Notes: generated by a model from the letters alone, not told the origin. DNA of 64,000 nt from Omphalotus guepiniiformis (GCA_028554645.1 JAQOOI010000061.1:62001-126000), one strand, 5' to 3'. Counted from the stretch's first letter, positions 32,425-44,114 are shown. Numbers and translations are program-made.

Positions 32425-33804
32425 ACCCCCAAACCCATCTACTTATCCAGCTACTACTCACACGGCGGCGTCGGCGGCAGTACCCCTCCACAACGCCTAC
32501 AAACTCCTCCGAAAAGAACGAGACATCATATTCTCTTCTATGCGTATAGCACAAGACCAACTCCACGCAAGTGAAGTTTTAAGGAAAACTTTCCTCACTG
32601 AACTCAACTTTACTCGATCTCTCTTACTTCGATATACCGATAGTCATCGGAAGGAATTTAAACTTGGAGGTGTACGGTCCGAGGCGGACATTCAAGCACC
32701 ATCGTCGTCGTCGTCGTCGCACTCAGGTTACTGGCCTGGACAAGGAACCTCGGAAGCTCAGTACTACGTACCCAGGTTCAGGTGTACCGTGACGATGGAA
32801 TGGAGCTTCAGTACCCAACCCATGCAGCTGCCGCGCCGGATCCGGGGTCTTCTGCTGTCACGTCAAGCTCGTTGGCACAAGTAGTTACTGGCGGAAAAGT
32901 AAATCTTCATCAAGGTGAGTTTTTGTTTAACAAGTGTGGCGTGTTGATATCGACGATTCGAACTTGCAGATCCTTTCTCTCATACACACGCATATGGTCG
33001 TTCTTCGAATTCCCATGCCGTCCATCCTAAGGTAGTAGTAGCTTCGGATTACTATGCGACCCTGCATGCTACGTCAACGAACACCGTGACGTTGTACAAC
33101 GTCGAAGAGAAATTCCTCCTATCCCTGGTCATCCAAGTTCCTCAGGCTATAGTATCATCTCGATGTATGACCCCTGGGGTGAAGCGCGATTAGACTTGCA
33201 TGCGAGCAACATCAACGACGTCATCATGGCTTGGGGCCTTGAATTTAGGTCGAACCGGAGGGTAGGGTGTTCAAAACGACGACGAAGACGAAGACGATGG
33301 TTTCTTGGTGGTCCCCGTATGTCAAGAGGTGCGCCAAGGTACGTTCGACTTGTGATTTTCGACTTTTCTTTATTTGTTCATCCAACCGTTGGCCAGGTCA
33401 TAATTTACCGTCACGAACGAAACAAGGGCACACTCTAAATGAGACCGAACACGGAGCCTTCGTCGTCGTCCCTACCCCAACATCAGCTTCAGCAACCCCG
33501 ACGTTCCGGAAAGGTTTCAAAACTCGCCATCATGATCTTGACCTCGCTGCGCTCGCGAATGAATGGCTGCAATACGAAGCGTCTGGCATGCGCGACGAAA
33601 ATGAAGATCGTCCTCAACAACGTCTGTCTCGACGTCTTCTACGTCGTCAGTCGCAAAACCCGTCAAGGTGGATACACAAAAGTTGTTCCAGAATCCTCTG
33701 TCTGCACCTTCTTCGCACCCACCTTCCGATACCTCCTTGCTTGCCACATGAACATCAAGTCTTCCTCCGCAACAACCCTCACATACACCATCTCGAACGT
33801 CTAG
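32425..33804 (+). other. Host-like exon series (cargo) inside the transposon
   Basis: Unidentified coding-like exons on the plus strand with plausible acceptors and donors. A coiled-coil-like exon reads VPLHNAYKLLRKERDIIFSS and LRKTFLTELNFTRSLLLRYT, then GGVRSEADIQAPSSSSSSHS. Later come VRVYRDDGMELQYPTHAAA, HPKVVVASDYYATLHATSTN, ISMYDPWGEARLDLHASNIN, an acidic NDDEDEDDGFLVVPVCQEV and HDLDLAALANEWLQYEASGM. These are in several frames joined by short introns. No start codon or complete model is clear. The lack of transposon-type domains suggests a host gene fragment, perhaps fused to or following the kinase remnant. Confidence 0.4.
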
Positions 33805-34008
33805 GAGGTCTCAGGGCACCTCAAAATCTTCCCTGTATCTATCCCCGTCTGTTTGACGTGTTATGTTGCTTGTGTACTTCTACCTTCATCCATAGGACAT
33901 CCCTCAAGTTTTTCTCACCTCATCTTGTGTGCTTCATTGTTTTTGCTAGTGTAACTATCAAAATATATTGTTTAAGTATATTGTACAGAGTTATTGAAAA
34001 ACAAGAAA

Positions 34009-37000
34009 CTATCTTCTTCCTCTATTCAATGACCAGGTGATGGCCATTGTCTCCTGAGGAATCCCATAAGTGCCTGGAGGACGCTTGTATACAGCAAGAT
34101 GGCTAATAATATGACGAGGTTCAACAATATGCAGTATGTTAGAAAGCTCTTGTCTCACTAATTGAGACTGTAGAGCTGAGCATGGGCTATAAGAATAGGG
34201 ATTTTTAAGGCGCTGTGCTGGAGAGAGAGGCATATGTTCTCTGACAAGCAAGAAAGTCTTCATAATATTTGCAAGGGGAAGCTCCCAAATAGCCTCAATG
34301 CAACCAGTCCTGCTGGTAGATGCATGACCTTGGGGTAAATAGAAGTGAATGTGACTGCTTGCTTCTCTAGATTTCTTATGACTATAAGTCCTTCCATCAA
34401 AGTTGAAGTTCCCTGGTTGATGGGCACTAGTTGGTAGAATGAGAGTGTCTCTTGGATAAATAATAGTAGTATTGGCTGAGTGATACTGCTGGCCTGTCCT
34501 GTTCAAGTAATGCAGAAGAAAGTTGTATTCCTCTGTAGTGAAGAGTTTGCCCTTGGCAAGAAACTCTGCTACCTCCAAGTCTGTCATGACTTTTGGTGGC
34601 TGCAAAAATCCATATACATTTCTGGGCTCTAGAAGGGTGGCCAGTTCACTAGTAGCTGGATTTGAGAATTGTCTGTCATGAAGAATTGCATTAAGCTTTG
34701 CATGACGGCCTGATTGGCGAACCATTGTGTATTCCATATCGCCTATTTAAATATTGGTAAGTTAGTTGAAATATTCAAGATATTATATCAAACTGACCAA
34801 AATGATTGTTAGTTTTTATTCTTCCAAGATCACCATTCATTCGTTCACCTGGGAATTCACTGAGAAGAGATACTGGGCCCCAGAATTTTAACTGCTCAGT
34901 GTTGTGCATAGCAAAGTGATGATTTGGCATAGATCGGAAACCTGGATAAAGCTGTTGAATAGAAGAGCGATATTTGACAAAATGTGTCATATATGCATCT
35001 GCTTCCTGATTTGAGGTTGAGTATGAAGCAATGATGTTGGTAGATGCAACTAGGTCACAAAAACTCTGTAGCATCCTCCTTTCTGTTTCATTGCCATTCC
35101 ACCAAAGCTCTGGCATAACAAGTGGGAAGATAACAGTAAAGAGAACAAGGAGTTGATGTGCTTTGAGCTTTCCATGTTTAGGATCTCCAAGATTTTGAGG
35201 TGGGCGCTCAATATAAGTTGGGAGCAGGATAGCACCTATACAAGATCTAATACGTGCAAGTTGATTTGAAGTGAAGTCAAATGCATGGTCAAGATTTGCA
35301 GGCATATAGTCTTCATCCTCTTCATCACTGTCAAAGTCCAGATTTGAAAAGGGAGTGGGAGTGAGAGTAGGAGTGGGAGTTGAATCCTCCTCTGCTACAG
35401 TATCATCCTTCATTGTTACATCTCCAAAAATATCTGTAAGGCCAGAAGTACTGCCTTGCTGGCTTTCTTCATCCAGACTCTCTATATCTGATAATGCTTC
35501 TACTGTATCAGCATCAGAGTAATGTTCATCAAGAGTATTCTCTGTTATCTCCTTCAATGTCTCTTTTGAGCGTCCTATTCCCCACAGTGCCCTGAGTTGA
35601 TAAGCAAGAATACCTTCCAAAGTATTATGCATATAACCCAGAACAACATGCTGTACTGGATTCCAGTAGGGAATATCATGCATTGGAGTCCAACGAACAC
35701 CTGATTGCTTAAAGAGACGTTCTTTTTCAGCAATAGTAATAGCATGCTGCCATTGAATAGCCTGAGCATGCACAATGGCCCCATCCCGTAATTGCCAGCT
35801 TGCATAGTTCAAATCTTCAATATCACCTTTTAGAGATAGACAGAAGGAGCAGTAAAAATCTGCAGTGACTGATCCATATCCAGCCACTTTTCTACTTCCT
35901 TGGAGATCAGCAATTATTGGAATAACTCTTGCTGCAACCAAAGTACCACCTGGATAAGTATAGGTAGGCATATGCTGACCTGGAAGATTGAACTCCATGA
36001 TAGCTGCTATAAAAATTGCAAGAATATGTGGGATAGTCCATACTGTTGGACCATCAGGTGCTGGCATCATGCCAATAAGAAACACATTTTCAGGTAGAAA
36101 ACGAATTTCAAGTGGTAGATTCAAGCAATAAAGCACAATAGCACCACAGGAAACTGTTTTACCTAAAGATGATTATTAGAAATATGAATATACTTCAATA
36201 TTATTGTATACCTGCTGTTTTGTTTCCAAAAGGATTGAACCAATCAACATAGACAGAAAATACCAGATGATAATGAGAAAGTAAAAAGCTTCTCAGGCTC
36301 TCCCAGGCTGGGCTATCTTGTATATCATGCATACGTCCCTGATGTACAGGATTTGGATTGGTAAATTTTGCAAATGTTTGTGCTAAGCACTGATCAATGT
36401 GGGCACGAGAAAGAAAGTTTTGAAGCCAAGACCTAAATGTCTGTGTGGTGTATAGACATTTAGGAACTCTTTTAAAGCCTTGAGCTGTGTGCTTTGTAGT
36501 CCATAAATCTGTTCCACATGGCCTTGACCTAGGTGACTTGCGCCAGCTGCATTTTGTGATAGCTGTAGTAGCAGGGTACTGCATGAAACACTTTGGGCAG
36601 CAGAAAATGCGCACAAGGTCAGGGTCCAGACTATGTCTAGAATATACAGTGCGTATATCCAAAGGAAGATCAATCTTCACAGAGGTTGTTTGTAGATGAA
36701 AGCCAGCTCCTTGAAGTGCAAGATATATGAGTTTGAGTGAAGTGATCATGATAAGATGAAGGGATTTGAGCACAGTGCTAACAGTATTCTGACTAGCACC
36801 AGCACAGAGAGCTAACCAAGCAGCTAGCAGACAACACATGTTAAACACAGGTGCTAGGACTTGATAAAGGTTAACAGAGAATTGCTCAAATTAGATCAGA
36901 TTGTTTTCACATACCTAAGGATAGGTCAGGAATAGTAAGTTCCACAGGTTTTGGAGAAAGAGTGCTTCCTTGGGCATGATTGGCCTTGGTAGATTTTTTT

Positions 37001-37137
37001 GGAGACTTAGGTCTGGGTTCCCTCATATGTTTTCTTCTGGTCTGAGAAGAGACTAAACGCCCAGGCACCATAGTTCCGTTGTCCTCACAGACATGCTTGC
37101 TACAATTGTGGCAGATACAGATTACAGAGGGTTGCAT
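34009..37137 (-). CDS. Transposase, Tnp2/Plavaka (CACTA-like) family
   Basis: Catalyses cut-and-paste movement of the element. ATG 37135-37137. Exon 1 has a zinc-binding-like CICHNCSKHVC and the family phrase NGTMVPGRLVSSQTRRKH. Exon 2 (36.2-36.85 kb) holds the N-terminal region with CCPKCFMQYP, RDLASLLSRAH-type sequence and VFSVYVDWFNPFGNKTAG. The main exon (34.8-36.1 kb) has LNLPLEIRFLPENVFLIGMM, IADLQGSRKVAGYGSVTADF, the knuckle YCSFC, GVRWTPMHDIPYWNPVQHVV, LGYMHNTLEGILAYQLRALWG, an acidic insertion, and the C-terminal ELWWNGNETERRM and NHHFAMHNTEQLKFWGPV. The last exon stops at 34009. These blocks match the Tnp2/Plavaka transposases of agaricomycetes. No premature stop is seen within exons. 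Confidence 0.85.
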
Positions 37138-37267
37138 AGGCTTTGACTTGATGAAGCAAGATGGAAGAGTACAACAGGATCAGATAGGCCCGTAAAGATT
37201 GAGACTTATATTGATGATACGAAAGATGGATGACAAACACAAAACAGTAAAAACAAAGACAAACAGA

Positions 37268-37374
37268 CTACCGTGACCTACACCGTGAGGTACACCGTGA
37301 GGTACACCGTGAGGTACACCGTGAGGTACACCGTGAGGTACATAGTGAGGTACAACGTGAGGTATAACGTGAGC
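37268..37374. repeat. Right subterminal 12-bp repeat array
   Basis: About nine units of CCGTGAGGTACA, passing into the AACGTGAGGTATAACGTGAG variants next to the right end. It is the inverted counterpart of the left array; the inner units differ by G for A/T (ACGGTG versus ACGTTG). Confidence 0.85.
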
Positions 37375-37418
37375 CGAAGGCACTTACATTTCAGGTGACC
37401 CGGACTTTGCTCCCGGTG
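37345..37418. repeat. Right terminal inverted repeat of the transposon
   Basis: Inverted copy of 26906-26979 ending CTTTGCTCCCGGTG, followed by the TGA target duplication at 37419-37421. Confidence 0.9.
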
Positions 37419-37421
37419 TGA

Positions 37422-38089
37422 GTAGTTTCAGCCTTTGTCCTGGACAAGTCTCAATTCATACCACCTCGGTCGTTCACTTTTAGTGAACCCAATAGTATAA
37501 AAAAAACGAGAAAAATAGTAACTTCCTACAATACATGCTGTTGCAACGCTAAGATTTAAAACATATGTTCGGCATTAACCGAGTCCTCAGAGGCTTTGCC
37601 AGTGAGCGCGAGCAGATTAACATATATACCTAGAAACTGTACCAGGATGCACACAGCTCCCGCCGGGTCTCGGCGGAAATGCTAGGGATTGTGCGTAGTA
37701 CGTGCTTCTGGTGGCATCGATAAGCCTTAGAGTTTATTCAATATTGCCTCTTGTGGGTCCTACATACAGCTTCTCCAATCCCATATCACCACCATGATAA
37801 GAGCTTCGGAAACCATAAGGCTTTCACCTTCGCATTCACTGTCAGTTTACAGGGTACCAAGTCCAACGGAGGCGTAGCTGTTTGTCGTTTGCCATGGTGC
37901 CAGTGGTTTATTCTCGATTCAGAGTCCATTGTACTGCGAGTTACGTTGTCGAACTGCCACCAGCTATATATGGATTGCCATTTTCGTATCAGGGTAACGT
38001 TATACTCATCCTCATTAATTCCAGTGAATCTGACTTGCCAAACGACTCGGCCTAGGATCATGCTAAGATTAGCGCCGAATGATCAATGG
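37422..38089. other. Intergenic region right of the transposon
   Basis: About 670 bp. An open frame at 37,751-38,128 lies on the promoter side of the next gene and has no features of a protein I recognise. It presumably holds upstream control sequences of the secreted peptide gene. Confidence 0.5.
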
Positions 38090-38096
38090 TATATAA
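38090..38096 (+). promoter_or_regulatory. TATA box of the first small secreted peptide gene
   Basis: TATATAA followed by AGG, 91 bp before the ATG at 38187, at the usual distance for a short 5' UTR. Confidence 0.6.
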
Positions 38097-38186
38097 AGGC
38101 TCTACAGCATCCTGGTCAGCATCTCTAAGCCTTTCAAGCTTTCTTCCCAACCACCACCATCTCACCATCTTCATCGAAGCTCTGAA

Positions 38187-38512
38187 ATGCGTCTCACCGC
38201 CCTGCTCGCTCCAATTGTGACTGTCCTCGTCACTCTTCAAGGTGCCAATGCAGGTCCCATCGCCTATGGCATTTGCCAAACTGGTGAGTCCTTCGTCAAT
38301 GGTTCTCTGCTGCACAGCGAATATTAATCAGTATGGCCCTCACGATAGGCTGTAACGCAGTCGCGGTAGCTTGCTATGCTGGCGCTGGCTTCACCTTTGG
38401 GACTGTGATTGCGGCTCCCGCTGCTCCTGCTGTTGTACTAGCCTGTAACGCCGCTCTGGGCACCTGCTCCGCCGCGTGTGCGACTGTAGCACTCTTTGCC
38501 CCTACTCCCTGA
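38187..38512 (+). CDS. Small secreted cysteine-rich peptide 1 (zygote-specific-like family)
   Basis: ATG 38187 gives a signal peptide MRLTALLAPIVTVLVTLQGA, cleaved near NAG-PIA. A single intron splits GICQT from GCNAVAVACYAGAGFTFGT, then AAPAAPAVVLACNAALGTC, SAACATVALFAPTP and TGA 38510-38512. Mature size is about 65 residues with six cysteines in the order C..C..C..C..C..C, mixed with Ala/Gly/Val-rich stretches. This resembles short agaricomycete peptides that databases often label 'zygote-specific'. The real function is unknown. It is extracellular or bound to the cell wall. It is paired with a paralogue 350 bp downstream. Confidence 0.8.
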
Positions 38513-38858
38513 TCGTAGGGCTTTTACCTTTTCGTGTGCACATAGACTGACATACACGTGCTTTTAAGATTCACCGCTTTGATCCTGATATACCACGCTT
38601 ACCAGGGCTTTTGTGATTGTACTTCTGTGAAACTCAGTGCTGTATTCAATTCAGTGATGACTGATGGATGAAAGAACACATCGTTCACTTACCATAAGAG
38701 TTAGTCGGCATGTGCGTGAATTTGCAGCGTGAGCCGGCCGTTGAATGGCTTGAATTGAATCGTAATGTAGACGCTCAGAAACGAGCGCTAAGCGCTGGGC
38801 AGTATTCCCAGCTTCTTGACGTAAATTTTCAACGTTTCCTTTAGGACACCATCATCCA

Positions 38859-39234
38859 ATGCGTTCCGTCACAGTTCTCGCCCCCATTTTATCTGCTCTC
38901 ATAGCTCTTCAGAGTACGAGTGCAAGTCCTGCTGCTCTTCAAGGCACTAAAACCGACTCCGCTGCTGCTTATGGCAAGTGTCAAACCGGTCAGTCCATCC
39001 TTGATTCCCTATTGTTAGCATATACTCACCTGAGCTGAGAATTCATCTTTTCCGTCGACAGGCTGCAACAAAATTGCGGTAGCTTGCTACAAGACCGCCG
39101 GATACACCTTTGGGACTGTCCTTGCAGATGATGCGGCTCCACCTGTTATCCTAGCTTGCAACAAGGCCTTAGGTTCTTGCTCCTCTGCGTGTGCTTCTGC
39201 GACACTCCCAAGTCCTACATCTTCAAATCAGTGA
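38859..39234 (+). CDS. Small secreted cysteine-rich peptide 2 (paralogue)
   Basis: ATG 38859 gives MRSVTVLAPILSALIALQST followed by SASPAAL as signal peptide. The mature N-terminus is longer than in the first copy (LQGTKTDSAAAYG). Then KCQTGCNKIAVACYKTAGYT, DDAAPPVILACNKALGSCSS and ACASATLPSPTSSNQ, TGA 39232-39234. The intron lies at the same place and phase as in copy 1, after CQT, and the six cysteines align. The two genes arose by tandem duplication. Confidence 0.8.
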
Positions 39235-39501
39235 ACTGCTTCGTTTCCTGCATTTGGATATACGGTTTCCTGGGGTTGGCTGGTGATGATACTAGGGTGA
39301 GCATCGAGAATGTTTTGAAAAGCCGCAAACTCACTCACACTTGACACACGCTTCAGAAGTTGGTTCGGTTGAGTGCTGTTACCAGTATGTAGTTCCACCG
39401 AGGACCTACTTCTCAATAGAATCTTTCAACGATTCACAGATCGTACCCAAATAGAAGCGAGTGTACAATGATTACACGTGGTTAGATACAGATAGAGAGA
39501 T
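39235..39501. other. Convergent intergenic region
   Basis: About 270 bp between the converging ends of peptide 2 and eIF2 gamma; only 3' UTR sequence is expected. Confidence 0.5.
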
Positions 39502-41291
39502 CTAGTCTACTTCTAGTACAGTACCCCGTTGTACACTGCCCCAACCTACAACAATGTCCACGTCAGAAAAAGCCACGCGAAAAAGCACACAAAAGTGATA
39601 CTCACCAACAAGTCGCCAATGTTTCTCAATTCTCCGGGAAAGAGCGACCTTTTCACCAATCTCTGTGCATGCTGGCGACGTAAGCTGTATCTTCGCAAGA
39701 TCAGCCTTGACGCTGAGCACACGCCCACCGGTCGACGTAGAACCGATATTGATGAGGAGCAACTCGTTCTTGACGAGCTTGGAAACCTTTGTCTGTTTCT
39801 TATCCTCCGTCTTAACACCCAGCAGACGACGAAGAAGGAAGAGACTGATTTCGAGTTCTGAGAAAAAAAGCATTAGAAATCAGATTTTTTTGAACTAGTT
39901 TCTTTTTTTGTCGAACCTGTGTAGATCTTTGGTAGCTTCCCAACGGCACCCAACACCTGACCGACCAATCGATCCGCTCTGCAAAGCGTAGGGTCAATCC
40001 TAGTACCAACACCAATCAAACCACCAGGAACAGCAAACTGCAGAAGATTGTTCTCTGCGTGTAAAGACATGATTCGACTGAAAATAGGTTGGCATTTATT
40101 CCGTCCTTGGTTGTCTTTGGTGACGATACCAGGCCGGATCTCGACTTCCTGCCCGAGTCGGAGGACACCAGTCAGGATAGAGCCTCCAGCAACACCACCT
40201 TTGAGCTCATCGACTTCGGCACCGGGTTTGTTGACGTCAAACGAACGAATGACGATGAGTTTAGGGTCAGAGATGAAGTCGCGGACGGGGATAGGAATCC
40301 GCTTTACGATGTATTCGTTTACAGCATCGATGTTGTACTTGAGCTGCGCCGAAATGGGGACGATTGGAGAAGATTCGGCCACGGTTCCTGAAGAATCGCC
40401 AGAGATGTCAACTACGGCGAGTTTTAATACCTAAAGACACTCTTACCTTTCACAAACGCCGCGATACTTTTTTGGTGTTCTAGTGCTTGGGCCTCCTTGA
40501 TCAAATCGACCTTGTTCTGCAAAATGATGATGTTCTCCAGCTTCATGATTTCGACGGCAGCCAGATGTTCTGATGTCTGAGGTTGCGGACAGGTTTCATT
40601 TCCTGCGACTAGAAGCAAGGCGGCGTCCATGACGGCGGCACCGTTCAACATGGTGGCCATCAGAATGTCGTGTCCAGGACAATCGACAAAGGAAACGTGT
40701 CGGACAAGTTTCATACGATGACCACACCCAGGTCGTTCGCAAGGGGGATTATCTTCTTTGTCCGAACGATATGACCGGTAACATCCTGGTCTCGGGCATG
40801 CCTCGTTCTCGCATTTATAGATCTAAGAAGGGAAAAGGCATTTAAAGATATGAAAACCTAGACATCATTTTCCGTAACGCACTTTTGCGTTGGCATAACC
40901 AAGCTTGATCGTAATATTCCGCACTAACTCATTCTTAAATCGAACAGTCATAACACCAGATATGGCTTTCACTACTGTCGATTTTCCGTGTGCGACATGT
41001 CCAATCGTTCCTGATAAAACAAATCGCTTTAGATCGATACGCAATTCCTACCAAATCGCTAATCTAACGCGTACCAAGATTTATTGTAGCCTTTCAGATA
41101 ACTAGTGTCAGAGGGAAGAAATATTAACTTCTGTGTGAGATTTTATGCACCTGTTTAGATATGACTTCGGGGGAAAGAGGTGTCAGTTTTGAGGTATCGA
41201 CTTCGAATTTCGGGATGGCTTCATCTTCATCTTCATCCTCGACCTCCGAGTCGGATTCTTCTTGTTTTTGCAATGTTTCGTCTCCGGGCAT
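39502..41291 (-). CDS. GCD11: Translation initiation factor eIF2, gamma subunit
   Basis: GTPase subunit of eIF2, which carries initiator Met-tRNA to the 40S ribosome. Start at ATG 41289-41291 ([13 protein letters not shown]); an apparent longer frame begins with TTG and is rejected. Motifs: [19 protein letters not shown], the P-loop GHVAHGKST (41.0 kb), [17 protein letters not shown], zinc-knuckle cysteines in [11 protein letters not shown] and CERPGCGH, G3 DCPGHD, G4 NKVDL, then [16 protein letters not shown], the beta-barrel [20 protein letters not shown] and [20 protein letters not shown]. The last exons read [30 protein letters not shown] and [16 protein letters not shown] 39502-39504. 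All G motifs are intact. About six introns. Confidence 0.95.
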
Positions 41292-42114
41292 GTTCTGTGA
41301 TACCAGTTGGAGGGATTGTGAGCTGAGGTCCAAGATAGAATTGAAGTTCGAAAGATTTTACGCTCGAGGGGCGGATGACTCTGATTCCATGCAGGTGACA
41401 TCCACGTGGCGACACTGCCACACAAATCCTCGAACTTCACCAGAACTTCACCCCCACATTCCAACGCAAGATCAAGCACGGGAAGCTAGTTGTTGAGCTC
41501 AAAGCTATACTTATCTCTTCTCGACGTGTTAGACTACACGGACTTGCTTTGGGCCGCATTAAATAATCTGGGCTGAGTCGTGAGTGGATATTCTGCAAGG
41601 CTCAGCGGATGAAATTTCTGCTTTCGTATAAATTCTTCCCTCATGACTAGTAAACTTTTATTACCTCTCACCGGTATCTCTAGTGCAGAACATAGTCTGT
41701 CGCCCCTTCTGTACCTGCGAACTCGGAACTTTGACTAGTTTCTTGACCAAGGGTTAATTGGAGTGTTGCTGCAATCCCAATCATCAATGGTTCCGAATTG
41801 ACCGGTTTTGTGTACGCTGCCTTTTTTCACCTACTCAGTCAGCGCCGTTTCTCGGAACTCCATCGATTTCGACAAGGTGTTTTTTCAGCTGCATACAATC
41901 CATCCCGCAATACCTCCAGCCGCTGGGACAGTCATGACGACATTTTGGTCAACAAAGGCTTTCCAAACTAAGTGCGTCATCCGCAGATATTCAAGTACTT
42001 AAGTGACTGGCATTCAGACTTTCTTCATTCTAACGACTGCTATTGGCGGTAACCTTCGAACACCGAATCAACGCCTTCTAATCAAATTCACTATCAAACT
42101 TTTCTGATCACGAA
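41292..42114. other. Divergent intergenic region
   Basis: About 820 bp between eIF2 gamma and the next plus-strand gene. No RNA or coding feature is supported. A few short plus-strand frames (41,161-41,496; 41,808-42,002) look like chance. Confidence 0.4.
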
Positions 42115-42743
42115 ATGTCTATGGGAGATGGTAACTTCGTATGTTTTTGTTCCTGTAGATCAACGATTCTCACTTGTGTTCGCACGTATCGAAATGGATG
42201 GACTTCATCGTGGCAGCCGACGCAAAATTTCCTAACCAAAGCAGCGGTGCTATTCCCCCATCTCCTACGAGGGAAAACCCAGGGCAGGTACGTACCGGAA
42301 AGAGATTAATGTATTCGTCGTCTTCGCTATGCTTAGCTACCTTCGAACCAGGTATTTCCAAAGTCTGACCCAAACGCTGGTTGGTACAATTATTTCACCC
42401 CCGTCTACTTGCTTATCTCACTCATCCATTTCCATTACCCGCACTAGCTTCCGTAAATGCAATTCCCGGTGGCCGACGATCAAACAGCTCACAGGCGCTG
42501 ATTGGGAATCCTTTCCTCATGCGCGAAGCTTTCGGGAAGCTTGATCATGCACTGGGGTCAGTCGTCGATATTTTAGAAAATGAGGAGAGCGCCATGGGTG
42601 GATCGCACGAAGAGAATGAACTGCTCAGAAAATTCAGATCGTGGAGGTCTGAGCTGGATGAGGTTCGGGCAGGAACAAAGACTCCACAAAGATCTCGCTC
42701 TAGGGTGCGACCTGAACACGAAGGAGGAATGTTCGCGGATTAG
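42115..42743 (+). CDS. Unidentified small gene
   Basis: The clear coding part is the last exon (from about 42,447, after an acceptor ACTAG). It reads ASVNAIPGGRRSNSSQALIG, NPFLMREAFGKLDHALGSVV, DILENEESAMGGSHEENELL and RKFRSWRSELDEVRAGTKTP, then SRSRVRPEHEGGMFAD before TAG 42741-42743. A 15-nt microexon (ATFEP) in matching phase may precede it at about 42,341-42,355. The start may be ATG 42115 (MSMGDGN), but exon phases between 42,130 and 42,300 do not resolve by eye. The C-terminus is hydrophilic and helical. I do not recognise the family. Confidence 0.5.
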
Positions 42744-42843
42744 GTCTTTAGTCTGTGATGGCGCTATTCTTTGAGGAAACAGCAGACAAATTAATTTACC
42801 TTGTTACCTTGTTATAATCTTCATTCTCAATATGAAAATCTCA

Positions 42844-44114
42844 CTAAGGCTTTTGTGCTGAAGTTAATACTACTTTCAACGTTGCTTTGTGACCGACCAC
42901 TTGCCAATGCACTGTCTTCACACAGCTTACACGGTCGTACAAAAAAGCTGTATTATTCGTAACAGTGGCGTTACATCGTAGCAAGCAGTACACCCTCATG
43001 ACTATGGACGTTTCGGACATGATCTCGTCACGGTCAGATTCCGACCTCGGCCTAACGGCTGTAACATAGACGTCTTTCCTGTGCAAAAGATACCAAAACG
43101 CTGGCTCATCGGGCGGCGGAGGCAAGGTGACTGTGAGGGGCGATCACTCTGCATAACGTCCCATAAATCTAGCAACTTCCGCCTCGACCGACGGGGACCT
43201 AAAAGCGATTGTGAGGATATTCCCTGGGATGGAGGGAAGACGTCGGGAGCTTTTGATTAAAATACATATCGGGTAAGAAGACCTTTTTTCGTTCTTTGTG
43301 AGATTTCGTTAAAACTTACGAGGCATGGATTTACAGAGCTGTCGACTTGGAGATGCATCGCCTGCAGACTTTGATGCCTGGCCTCGTTGCTTCCTAGGTT
43401 GTGGAGGTAGGTAGAGATCATAAGCAGGATCAACCTGGATCTCAAAGTTCTTCGAGAGGCGGCAAGTGAGTTTCAACCACCGATCTTGATTTCGCATCAA
43501 TGGACCTGTCACAGAAGGAGAAGAATATAATAAAAGTAGACCAACCGCGTAAGGAGTTGTCGAGACAATTTTTGCGACCCTTGAGCTGTTCCAGGAGAAT
43601 GAAATATGCTTTCTTATGTGGTCGAAGGGACACGAAGCAGGGTGAGTGAGGCCAAAGCTCAATTCCTGCCTTTTCCAGGGTGTCTCTGGTTATCTGAGCA
43701 AGGTGTCAATATATTCCGCATACTAGAACCTCTCAAGTGCCATAAATATGAGTCACGTACTTCGAATAGCTTTATGACCTAGTCAGCGTGTTTCTTATTT
43801 CAGAAAATAGCTCTACATACAGATAAGAATAGAAAAATGCTCTCGCCGGTGCTTACCTTTGGTCCAATAAGGTGGAAATCAGGGTCGGAAATAGCAAAAA
43901 CTTCACGTAACTCTGTAAAGGCTGGAAGTAAACAATCGAAGCGTCTGAGCCGCCGAGCCAATGAGCGAAAGTCAGATGAAGAAAGGAGAAGACATGGCGA
44001 GGATGGAGGGGAACAAATATCTGGTGGCAATATTAGTGGCGACCCTTTGATAACTTCCTCGACGGCTGAGATGGAGCTAATTGAGGGAGTTATGCCTCGA
44101 GATGGAAAATTCAT
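42844..44114 (-). CDS. Unidentified conserved-looking protein
   Basis: ATG 44112-44114 (MNFPSRGITPSISSISAVEE). The first exon reads SPPSSPCLLLSSSDFRSLAR, LRRFDCLLPAFTELREVFAI and SDPDFHLIGPK. A very short exon (VIKLFE) leads to TRDTLEKAGIELWPHS, FVSLRPHKKAYFILLEQLKG, RWLKLTCRLSKNFEIQVDPA and YDLYLPPQPRKQRG. The last exon has FWYLLHRKDVYVTAVRPRSE and CVKTVHWQVVGHKATLKVVL, TAG 42844-42846. Four to five introns are needed. There is no signal peptide or membrane segment. I do not recognise a family and assign no function. Confidence 0.5.

Larger units (their letters stand above)
26906..37418. mobile_element. 10.5-kb DNA transposon (CACTA/Plavaka-like) carrying a TET/JBP dioxygenase gene
   Basis: Both ends carry the same sequence in inverted orientation: CACCGGGAGCAAAGTCCGGG onward, 74 bp with two mismatches (26906-26979 and 37345-37418). 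The bases TGA flank the element directly on both sides (26903-26905, 37419-37421), a 3-bp target duplication. Inside each end lies an array of 12-bp subterminal repeats. CAC termini, 3-bp duplications and subterminal repeats are hallmarks of the EnSpm/CACTA group. The transposase is of the Tnp2/Plavaka type found in basidiomycetes. Genes inside: accessory protein (+, 27.2-29.4 kb), TET/JBP-like dioxygenase (-, 29.5-30.7 kb), cargo exons (31.3-33.8 kb), transposase (-, 34.0-37.1 kb). Near-identical ends and open genes suggest a fairly recent insertion. Confidence 0.88.

Noticed and set aside
41292..41333. Longer N-terminus for eIF2 gamma
   Set aside because: The extra codons start with TTG; the first ATG in frame is at 41,291.
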